A stretch of 64,000 nucleotides of DNA from Ypsolopha sequella (taxonomy: Eukaryota; Arthropoda; Insecta; Lepidoptera; Ypsolophidae): contig OW204012.1 in the NCBI GenBank assembly GCA_934047225.1, positions 4,650,001 through 4,714,000 on the forward strand. The letters run 5' to 3'. The notes below the pieces were generated by a model that did no database searches, was not told the DNA's origin, and saw only the letters and a program-made list of their open reading frames with translations. This document shows, one piece after another, positions 36,901 through 48,900 of the stretch (positions are counted from its first letter, which is position 1; the number at the start of each line of letters is the position of its first letter). A program made the translations under genes and the position numbers.

Positions 36901-39900
36901 ATTTTAAACATAGTAAGTACACCAAACCATGACAACTCTATTGATGGTATTGAATTTCATTCATACAAGCCATATATTACAAGTTTTAATAGAAATGATG
37001 AAATTCGCATTCCAATCAACCAACAGGATTTATATGTACTACCGTCTGCTAGTACATTATATTTGGAAGGTACTGTTAATGTTTTGAAAAAAGAAGCGAA
37101 GGAGAAAGCTAAATGCGTACATTTCACGAATAATCCGTTCTTGTACCTTTTTCAAGACATTCGTTACGAATTAAACGGTATAGAGATAGACAAAATTAAG
37201 AATGCTGGTGTAACTACTACGATTAAGTCTCTGCTCTCAATGAACGAAAACGAATCACGTATGGCCAAAGCTTGGGGTTGGGATATTGATGGTTCTAAAA
37301 ATGATCAAGGAGGTAACTTTTCAGTTTCCATACCGCTTAGTAATATCCTAGGATTTGCTGAAGATTATAAAAAAGTGATAATGAACTGTAAACATGAACT
37401 TATTCTTTTGCGAAGTAACACAAATCTGAACGCTGTTAAACTAAGTACGGGTGAAGTTGTGGAAAATATAATTATGCATAAAATTGTTTGGCGTGTACCA
37501 CATGTGAAAGTGTCTGACAAGGAAAGAATCAACTTACTTCGACTGTTAGAAAAGGACCGTTCCTTACATTTAGCCTTTAGAAATTGGGATTTGTATGAAT
37601 ATCCATTACTACCACAAACAACTAAACACACATGGTCAATAAAAACTTCTTCTCAAATTGAAAAGCCTCGATATGTAGTTATAGCTTTACAAACAAACCG
37701 AAAGAACAGTGGAAGTGCTGATATGTCACAATTTGATCACTGTAACTTACGTGATGTTAAGGTATATCTTAACTCTACATATTTCCCTTATGAAACCTTA
37801 CAAGTGAATTTTTTGGAACAAAAGTTTGCTTTATTATACGAACAGTATGCTAGATTTCAACAGTCTTACTACGGGTGTGACAGAGTAGAGCCACTTTTGA
37901 ATATCAAGCAATTCAAAGATTTAGCGCCATTGTTTGTTATTGACTGTTCACGACAAAGTGATAACATAAAAATAGGACCTGTTGTTAACGTACGAGTGGA
38001 AATAGAGAGTAATTCTGAAATACCTGATCAGACTTCTGCATATTGTCTTATTTTAAATGATTGTATTGTAGAATACAAGCCTTTGTCTAATATAGTTAAG
38101 AAAATATCATGAATTTTCTAATCATTGATGTACAAGGCTTTAAAAACTCTAAAAACGAATTCATAGTGAAAGAATTGGCAATAGCAACTCTTGAATACAC
38201 TTACATTTTTTTAGTAAAACCACCATACCCTTACCTAAAATTAACTAAAGAAGAAAAGAGACAAGTGTCATGGATTGAAAAGAATCGAGGAATTTATTGG
38301 AGCGAAGGTTATATAGATTACAGTGAATTTAAAAAAATAACTTTTGCTTATTTAAAGAACAAAAATATTTTAGTGAAGGGTTGTGAAAAAATCAAGTGGA
38401 TTAGAGAATTAAGCAATAATTGTAGAATAATAGATGTCGGCGATAAAGGTTGTCCTAATATTAAAAACCTTCATGATATGTATGGAAGAGATCTTACAAA
38501 CTTTAACTGTATACATCATAAAAATCAATGCGCTTTAAAAAATGTGTTATGTCTCAAAAAGTGGTACCATGAAAATAACATGTATGCATTTAACTTTTTT
38601 TATTGACACAAAAATTAAAATAAATGATTTGTTAGTCCCTATATACAGGAATTTTATTTTCACATCCATCCAGGTTCAAAAAGGAAATGTTGTTTTTATA
38701 TAATGTAATAAATAATAGATATTTTTACTTCAAAATCAAGTATATTTTTTCTTTTTCAAGTTCTTTTTAATTTGCATAACCATACTTTCTAACAAACGTC
38801 TTAAATTTGTATTATTTTGTAAATAAATTTCTACTTATAAATTTCAATATACTAATACTTTACGTTGAATCACACATGAAAAAATATATTTCATTGTTCT
38901 AAAAAATATTACATAATTAAGAATTAACAAAACAATTTAAATTATTTATTTCATTTTTTCAAAATGTTGAGAAGGCGAGGTTGTCCGTCATTTTGCATTA
39001 CCTGGGAAAAAATAAAAAATAAATTAAAAATAAATAAAACTAAATACATTTTTTGTTTCACTACAAGGCAAAAATAAAAATGGAACGCATACAAATAACA
39101 AAGAAAAAATAAAAAAAGTAGTGTTATCACTTACTGTGATGTTGTAAAATCCGAACGTTCAGCCATTTCTTTGCTAATGAGAAAGAGCGTATGCGCCGCG
39201 TGTCTCAGCACAGGATCAGCGCTGTCGTACACGCAGTACCCGCTTTTTACAACAGTCCTCACAGCCACACTGTTGTTGTCTTCTGTGCTGTACTCCAGTA
39301 TTTCTATCTTCACTTGGAACAAGGGTACCTCCTTAGCCTTTTCACGTTCACCCAACACGCACAAATAGGAAGGTCGCGCGAAGTTGGCCATAGTAAAAAT
39401 CACGCGCGCACTGTTTGAAGACTAGTTGTCAAGTGAGTGAATATTCAATGTGTCGCGCGCTGCAGCAATTCATACTTGGAATCTTACTCAGCAAAATCAT
39501 GTTTGAACAAGTTTTGGGTTCATTGTGTAATTGTGTTCAAGCAAGCTCGTTTTGTTTTATTTACATGTATCAATGTTTTAACGCATAGGTAATTCGATAT
39601 GAATATTTGATGATGATTTGTGACTGATATTAATTTTATTTTATTTAAAAAAGGATGAAGTAGTAAAATAAAAAATAAAGATTAATCCAGTGTTAATTTA
39701 TTTTTATTAAAATGCATAATTTTTTATTACTAAGGTAGATAAGAGATTACAAAAGAAATTTAAAAAAATATGCGCTGCCTATACTTACAATTTCATGCTC
39801 AATTAACATACGAGGAGAGGTCAGACAGTTTAACAAAGACATTAAATTTTGTAATGATGATATTCTTTTCATTCTTAAAGTACTTTCAACCTTATCAATA

Positions 39901-42900
39901 AACTTACAGGCTATAGCGTAATCTGCTACAAGTTCTGCTAATCTTAAATTAGTACACAATGCAAAAGTATTCAAAGCCTCTAAAACCATGTTAATGAAAT
40001 TTATGGAACAACGTTTATCACAATACATTAGTTCAAAAAGGAATAATTTGTTCTTATCATAAGTATTATTTACAGATACATGGAAGAGTTGCAGTTCCTT
40101 AAATTCTTGGTAAATGAGGTACCATTCTTCCAAGGATAAAAAGAAATATTCATTTTCGTTGAAAATATAAACTTGTGGCTTAAAATCTTCTTCAACCCAT
40201 AGTCCTGTTTTTATCTTTATACTATTAGTGTGAGAATAAATCCGCATTAACACTACACAGTCAAATAAGAAACTTTCACTCATTGCTTCAGTAGATAAAC
40301 TAAAAAAGAGAGTTCCAGTGACCCCATGATAAAGTAGACATTTTGTCTTTTAAAATAACACGTTTATCATCATTTGCTGATAATGCAATTTTGTTTTGTT
40401 GTTGTGTGAAAATTTCATGTTTAAGAGATTTGAATACAATATTATTTTTTCTTATTACATCATTTTTCTTTAATACTTTATAGTAATCGTTAAATTTCAC
40501 AGTTTTAGTTACATGCTTTTGAATTCCTTTTGCTTTTTTTAGTTCATCTTTCCTTGTTTTAATACAGTACAATTTTGATCTCAAACCGACAAACTCCGTT
40601 ATCACCTGTCCACCTAGTTCATCTTTAAAGAGGCCAGGCACTTTTTTGTTTAAAATTGGAATACCATAACAATTATCTTCTTTATAATTACTTGTATCGA
40701 AGTGAGAAATAAAATGAGATTTCAAATCTTCATAAAAATTGATACAGTCAATTGCATATAAAAAACTGTCGGTGTCACAATAGGCCATAGTTATCTTTTC
40801 TCCATAAAAAGGTTTCATTATAGAATAGTGAAAATCATACATATGAGCCTTAGATATTTCTAATACGGAAAATCCAATGTATATAGGTTTATCTAAAGTA
40901 ATTGTTTCAGGTTTCATTTGAACCGCTACAAAGTCTTCTGTGAAAATGGAAACACTATGAAAGTTGGGCCTAGCGATCAATTGTTCTGCACATACACTCT
41001 TCTTTGTTTTATTCCTAGAATCGTTCCACTTGTTGACTAACTTTACATCAACTCTTTTCTCGACATCTTCCAATGTCTTTCCAAAAATACTATTATTAAG
41101 TAGTTTAAAAAAATCTTGTTCAAATGTAGATTTTGCCTTTTTTCGTAACTCAGTATTCATGTCAATGTATTGTTTTAAGTATTGACCTTGTTTGAACTGG
41201 ATGACTCTATGTACTTTTTTTAATATCAATCCATGCTTAATGCATATTTTTAGATGAGCAAAATGGATGACATATTGGAATTTATCATACAAATTTGGAA
41301 TTAATTTTGAAGTTTTAGAACCCGGTGGAGTGAACTTCTGAGCACAAAATGGAATGTCATTATGGTAATCATGTAAATGTTCCGGATATTCTAAATCAAC
41401 TTCCAGAATGTAACCAACGTCACCGTCAATGGGTAGACTGTAAAAATTCATTTTAGCAATTTCCGACTGACTTAATAGTTTAAAATCTGATAAAGGTAAA
41501 TAATCACACATTGCATAACCATAGAGATTATTACAATCAATGTAAATTAAAAAATTGTTTTTAGCTGACGGGTCGTAACTTGTCAAGTATTTGTTATTGG
41601 CTTTTGAGTATCTAGTGGAACATAAACATATTCCACCACGAATACCTTTTTGGATCATTCTTATTATTTCCAAGTCGTTTATTAATTCTAACTTTACACC
41701 TGTTTTTAATAACATCGCGTCAAAACTTAAACTAGAAGCTGTCAGATAGAAACTTGGATCAAGTTTATAGGTTGCCTTACAAGTTTTTCGAAAACTTTCA
41801 AATACATCAGCAAGTAAAAGGACGTCTGACTTGATATATAAGTCAGTGTATTCTCCTAAATTATGGATATTAAAATAATGCCAAACATTTTTTGCATGTT
41901 CGTAATCTAAATCTGAAATATTGCTGTTATTTAATGTACTATAAAAACGTTCTTGAGGGGGGAGCTGATTTTCTTCATAGGTATTCCAGGTAGTCATATA
42001 TTCATAAGGATACACTCCTTTCCGTCTTATAAGGGCAAAATTTTCGTGGGAGGGAAAAAAGCTTGATAAATGTGTAAAACTATCATTACTTAAGTTTGCA
42101 GCAAGTTTTTCTAAGCTAGTGCTTAAAAACTTGAACGAATCAACAAAACGAACTGGCATGAAATCCTCATTATTAATGAGAAAAAATTTTGTAAATGATA
42201 TGTAATTTTCTTTATTTTTTGCTATAACTTTTATCCTACCAGATAATTTACCTAATTGTCGAATAAAGAGATGACTGTCATAACCAGATAAATTATGAAA
42301 AAAAACTGGAACGAACTTTGGCAGACGAAACTTAATGTTGCAATATGAATGAGCTGCACCTCTATAGCGTCCAGTAAGATGACAATGATCTCTCACCTTG
42401 TCATCAAATAATATTTTATCACAAAGAAAACAAAGTTTTGCTTGAGCAAAATTAACTCTATCTTCATCAGTTAGACGTATTGGCAATGGGGACTCGAAAA
42501 TATTGTAAATATCAGTAATATCAAGCAGTAGCGATTCTAAAAACTTTTCTACACAATCATGTCCTCGGTAGGATACGTATTTGTTACGTGCGCTATTGTA
42601 CGAACATACTATATAGTAAGCAAAAGCAGCTGGTACGTGTTGTTGCAGAGATGTCGTGAAACTTGATCCAGGTTCGGACTCATTCTCAGCTGGTTTTAAT
42701 AATGACTCGAAGTCAGCGTATATAACAAAAGGCATATCTTGCATTCGTTCATAATTTTTGAATTGAATGAGCGTCCCTTCATTAGGTAATATAGTTGCAA
42801 CACCGTTGCAAACATGAGCTTCCAGTTTATGATTGTTATCAAAAAATATCATACAATCCTCGCAGAAGTATATTTTTGAATGATGTTTAGTAAGTTGTTG

Positions 42901-45900
42901 GCGAAGTAATTTGGATAAATTTTTTATTAAACAGTAATGAGTACGTTCACCATTTTCAATGAAAAGTAAATTAACATGATGTTGTTTTCGACATTCAGTT
43001 TTATACAATGGTCCAACAATTTTAGTATTATTTTTAAGACCATAAATATTTACACTTATGCCAGGATTATTTTTTTCAAAAATTCTGATATCCGAAAATC
43101 CTACTGGAAAAGTCATGTTTTTAACATTAAGGGCACTTTCAAAATGTGGGTAAGCGGATGTTCGATGTGCATTATTTTTTGCCGGGAACAGCGCTGCCAT
43201 GATACACCATAAAAAGCAAAAGTTATCTGCATTTTGAATGTTAATGCAAGCGCGTTTTGATTTAATACCTTTTGGTAAATCGATATAGCTTGAAGCTCGC
43301 AGTGGGTTATATTTGTTTATGTTTATTTCCAAATACAAATTTCGTACAAAAGCCCAACCACTATCTCTTTCTTCAAAAACTTCAATTTTTTTGGTAATTG
43401 CCTGAATAATACTTGAAAAAGTGTATTCAAAATTGTAATTTTGATGCAAGACAATGTTTTCAGTAGCAAAAGATTTAATAGAATATGAATCATTTTTAGG
43501 CAAAGAAAATTCAGAAAACAGCTCAAAATTAACCTTTAGGCTAGAATGAGTTTGCAATCGTGCTGAGAGCAGATCACGTACGCGACGTTGCATGCGTGAT
43601 AAGAACTGGGCGGGCGGGCGCGCGCGCTCGTCACAGGCTTCGGGGCTTTTACTGTCCCGACCTTCAGCCTCGCAGCGAACGCGGTATGACGCTATGCGAC
43701 TGCGGAAAGCGCTATGAATTTTCTCGATTCCGTGTTGCTCAGTAATTGCACTGTTATCTTTATGTAAAGTGCTTTTTAAATGAGCAGAAAAGCTTTTACT
43801 TTTGACTGATGTGTCACAAACTGAACAGAAAATAGTATTAACCATGTTGCCTTGTAATTTTAGATTCTAATTTAGTGAATAAGGACACGCTACCAGGCAA
43901 AATATTTGACTAGTTAGAATGCCGTGTTCATCATTGATAAGGAGTTCTAAAACTTAGTAAAATTAATTTTTAGTTTGGCATTTAGACAATAAAATGTTTG
44001 ATTTGGTATTACGGTAAAAATAACAATTAATTTATTTTACTGTAAAGAAATACATATTTATTTTAACTTAAATATTAAGTGCAAATAACATAATAAAACA
44101 AAACTCAGTGACAAAAAGAAAAAAAAAAAACTTAAGAGTGGAAACGAAATGTAAATTATTAATTAAACATTTTTTTTCTTTTTCTCACTGAAGAAAGTCC
44201 CTTCCTCCGTGAATTTCCTTTTGCTTAAACTAATCGCCTTTTTTAAAGCGACGAATTCAGGGGATTCTGCTTCCCCCTGCAGGCGCAACCACACGATAGC
44301 CTTCTCGCATCGTTCGATACCGTCGAGGTCCCGCACCTCCTCGACGTTATACAAGCGCAGCTCCGCCAGCAGCGCTCCTTCCAGTTGTGCCGTCCGACGT
44401 AGCACCCCGCCCGGAACTTTACGCGAGAGCACACTCAAAGTGTGCGCAGCTTTGCGGCGAACCTGCTCCGTATCTTCGTCGTCGGACCCGAATAGCCAGT
44501 CCGTCGGGTCAACGTTGCTTGCAGGTGGGGCGGGTGCTGGCTTCGTGGAACGCTTCGCCACTGGCTTGATCTTCTTCTTGGAGCTATAAAATAAAAAACT
44601 ATATTATAAACAACTTCCTCTGTGGTGTAGTCGTTCGAGTACTCGAGTATTAATCTCTAGGTTGCGGGTTCAAATCCCGTAGGGATAAAATTTTATATTT
44701 TAAATGAAAATATATAATTAAAATATGGTTTACGTAAAGGATGATATCAAGTAAAGTGTTTATGACACGGTAGAAATAGTACTAGTAGTAGTAGTCTGAT
44801 AATGAATTATCAAATTGGAAAAAAAAAGTAGAATAATTAGATTTTCACTGAAACAAGAAATATTATAAAGACTGTCTTATAAACATGTACAAGAAACTCA
44901 CCTTGAGCCTTCGTCGTCGGAATCAAAGAAAGCCTCGCTGTTCGTTTTCTTTGCGGCTCGCTTGGAGTTGTAATTAGTTTCAGACCTAAGAAAATAAATT
45001 ATATGATTAGTATATTACATATGATTACACATGAGTATCATTAAAGTAAGAAGTGCTTTCTAATTTAAAGACAAAATAAATTTAAACAAGTGAAAAAAAA
45101 AAAAAAAAAACAGGGGAGCAACAAAGAAAAAATATCTGCAAAGTGAAACATTATTTAACAACTTACGAACATTATATCAACTGCTTTTATCCTCAGCTTG
45201 ATTTTTTATTCTTTTTGCAGGCAGGTAGCTGTGATACAGGTGTCAACTGTGGGCACTGATGTTCCGAATGTTGTGATCAATTAAGTTTTCCAAAGCTTTT
45301 ATTGGAAGAAAATGTTCGACAAACAATGATTTTAGCAGGGGTAACGAACCTTTAGTTGTCTTGTAAAGAACACCATGATGAGTATAATTTAATAATAAAA
45401 TTGCATAAGTAAATTTATTAGCAATCAAAATAAATGAAACTATAAATTGAATTACTTTAATTTAAAGATCAACTAAGTTAAAATTTCATGAAGTAGTTGT
45501 TAAATACTACCTCCATGGTTCAAACATTTCAACTCATTATGCGGAGGGGTACACATCAGTGTTCGGTCTGCATACTTTAGGAGGTACGTGAAGCTAAATA
45601 GGCTAGGGTTATATTGTTGTCTGAAGTATAGTAATAGGACTCGTCACCCATAACGCATAATTGTAGTAAAATCGTCGTTGTAACATAGGTGTACGAGTGT
45701 GATCTGTCACTTGCATTTCTTTGCATACCCAGAAAGATCACTGACACCTCAGAGATTTATGTTGTGATGATTTACAAGTAATTTGTTAAAAACTTAAATA
45801 TACTAAATATTATTAGAGTGCAATACAAACTAGAAAATATCAATCAGAAACAAACCCAAAGACAAGAATATGAAAAAATTCCCCGGGCCAGGATTCGAAC

Positions 45901-48900
45901 CTGCGACCTCTTGTTATCAAGACAAGCGCGCTACCAATTGCGCCACCGAGGTTCCTACCCGGACCGGTGAATTCTTCCATCATACTTGTCCACTGTTATT
46001 TTTGCTTCTGCTTGATATACTAGCTTGTACAACACATATAGAACGCTCACGAGGGCGTTATGTGATTTCACGCCTTGTTCTTAGAAATCTGATTGATATT
46101 TTCTAGTTTGTATTGCACTCTAATAATATTTAGAGTATTCATAGCGATGGATTTCGCAAAATAAACATAAACTTAAATATAGTTTTCTACCCCTGAATTT
46201 TAGAGAATACCTCAAAGACTTATTGTTTTCCGTTTTCAATTTTGTAATAATTCTCGGATTCAAGACAAAATGAAATCCACGTGTTACATATACAGGGTCG
46301 TATTTTGTATAACCAATTCATAACATCTATATATCAGAATGCCTCTGCGGTCTAGTGGTTTACATCTCAACTAGTGATCTAGAGGTCGCGGACGTATTAC
46401 TCGTATCCTTTACAAAATTGGTACACCTAATGGATTTCATGTTGTGCAGTATATGACGAACAATATTATACAAAAGCTTGTATAAATTGACTGGTGGTTG
46501 TGGAACAGGTGAAAGAGGTGTATTAGTATCGTAGCAGATAGAAAACTAACTACCCATCTGAGAGACTTGCGTGACTGTATGTACGTATGTTTGTAATATC
46601 TACTATTAGTTATGAATGGGTTAAAATATATTTTGTTTTATAACATAAAAAAACAAAGTTATTCAAGGGTTTAATGTTAAATTCATATTTATTATAGTTC
46701 AACAAGCAAATGAGTTAAAAGTACTAGTACAGTAAGGAAATTATAAGGATACATAATTTTTCTTATTCTTTTGTAAAACTTATAAAAAGATTTCTTTTTA
46801 TCGCATCCTGTATAATATAGGAAGTATTGTTTGCATGTGTCCGACATTGTCCAAATAATATGCTTAGTACCTATAAAGGTGTGTACTCAATAGGGTTTAT
46901 TACTTTTATTATATTACTTTATATACCTATAATATATATATATATTTTGATGTACAGATATTTCATTGACGAAGTAAAAACAATGATCTTCTCTATATTT
47001 ATAGCAATGTTTAGTAAATGTTGTGAAAAAGTAAACTGTTAGATAGATGCTTAGGTATTGAAACGTATGTTGTTACAGAATCGTCTCCGTTTCCGCTGAC
47101 ATGGTAAAACGTTCACTACCTATCTATACTAGTAGTCAGTGCCAAGGTTACAACTTGCATAATCCTCGACTAACTTAGTGTATAACCTTCCTTACTTTGT
47201 TCCATCGTGTTGGGACAGGAAAAACGATCGTCAGCATTCATGTTATTGTTGTGAAATTAATTTGCTAAATCATTTTAGGGATACGTATTTATCAAGTAGA
47301 ATCCATTAAAACCGTGGGAACGTAACTTAAGAACTCTCTTACTTGTATTAAAAAATATATCGTCTTTTGTACGTATTAACCAAAATAAGCATTCACTTGG
47401 CCGCCTCTGTGGTCTAGTGGTTCCAACATCTTACTCACTAAACCGGAGGTCGCGGGTTCAAATCCCGTAGGAGCACATTTGTGTTCGGTCTGCGTGCTTC
47501 GGAAGGCACGTTAAACTGTGGGTCCATATAATTAAGTACTGCAACAGAAACCCCTTCGAGGATTCATGTTTCAAACATTAAAACATGAGATACAAACATT
47601 CGTTATTAATAATTAATAATATATTAGGTTTATGTATGTAGCACAAGGTAAATAATATAGTTTCATAATTTTAAATAAGTACAAGTTCATACTTAGGTAA
47701 CTCTATATATTCGTATAAAATAATTAAAAGTAAGTACAGAACCCAAGATAATAATATAACGATCACGATAAATTATATGGTTTGGTCCAAGTTAAACGAA
47801 AAAGCAATGAGTAAAATATTTTTTATCTTTTTAATTTTATCATCTGAATTTTATTTATCAAAACTAAACACTAAATAAAGCATTGCTAAAGAATAACATT
47901 TAACAAAATTAAAATTAATTATTATGTTTTTTTATTATTATTATTATTTTTTTTTATATAGTTTACTATATAACTTATTTACTTCTATTTCACGTTATTT
48001 ACGTAAAAACCATACTAGTTTTAGTTAAATCAGTAAATTGTATTTTCACAATAATCATCTAAATCTCGTTCCGCTTATCGCTCTGCTTATGTATTAGACA
48101 TGTAAACATTCTCCATGTTATCATTATGGACATTCAGCAAAACTTGCAGTGTTGCTGTTATACCGACTTAGTCGATGGTTATAGGGAATTTATCAATGTG
48201 TAGCGGGAAAAAAATGTTTAATGATTTCTAACGTCTTTATTACCCGTAAGTCACCCTTGGTTGTTTAGAAAAAATCGTAATTTGTAAAACATTTTAAGCA
48301 AATTAACTCATTTGTTTATTCGATTCTCCTTACTCATGCTGGAAGATTGATTGAATAGGAATTCCCTACTATAAACAAACAGCCAAAGTTAGTTCATTCG
48401 GTTGTTGTCTTCATCGCTCATTGATTTATTTATTTATTTATTATTTATTTATACAGCATTACAGATATATATCCATTGAACTGTATAATTAAGTTTTTAC
48501 AAATACAAATAAAAACATTCACAAACATAATAGTTTACACATGTTTGATATCAAGACTAAGTGACCAAAATACTAATGATTAATATATCAACTTTTGTTG
48601 ACATTATAATTGAAGATACCGGTTCTTTGTATTTGATTTTGAGAATTAGGTACGACTACAAATATCTTATTTTTATATTAAACTTATTGATTATTATAAC
48701 TGGAAAATTAATTAAGGTCTGTCTGTCTACTACATAATATGTACGTCTTTTAATATTTGTTATTTATACATTGATGAATTATTAAATAAAAATAAACTTA
48801 AATACACCAGATGACTAAAAAAATAACAAAAATAATATTATTGGTTGATACAAAATAGTTAAACGACATTCAGCGGATTTTTAGCAAATACTTTTTTTTT

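Noticed and set aside
43560..43745. A + strand gene in the GC-rich patch
   Set aside because: It is the complement of the N-terminal region of the DNA polymerase, which is an uninterrupted 1181-residue frame.
44615..44692. A possible virus-encoded ochre-suppressor tRNA (loop TATTAAT, anticodon TTA)
   Set aside because: The acceptor stem has about two mismatches, the anticodon stem one, and related sequences nearby are SINE heads. A SINE-derived relic is the simpler reading.
45120..45240. First exon of the spliced gene at 44163-44985, ending at the - strand donor near 45165
   Set aside because: The phase needed for joining puts a stop codon directly before the donor, so this cannot be the coding first exon.
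45887..45957. A tRNA-Ser (TGA) gene on the - strand
   Set aside because: It lacks the long variable arm of serine tRNAs, has imperfect acceptor and T stems, and sits in an inverted-repeat element with SINE-like features.
46827..47042. A hydrophobic 71-residue open frame in the right part of the Polinton
   Set aside because: Hydrophobicity is expected from AT-rich random sequence, and no motif or supported start context is present.
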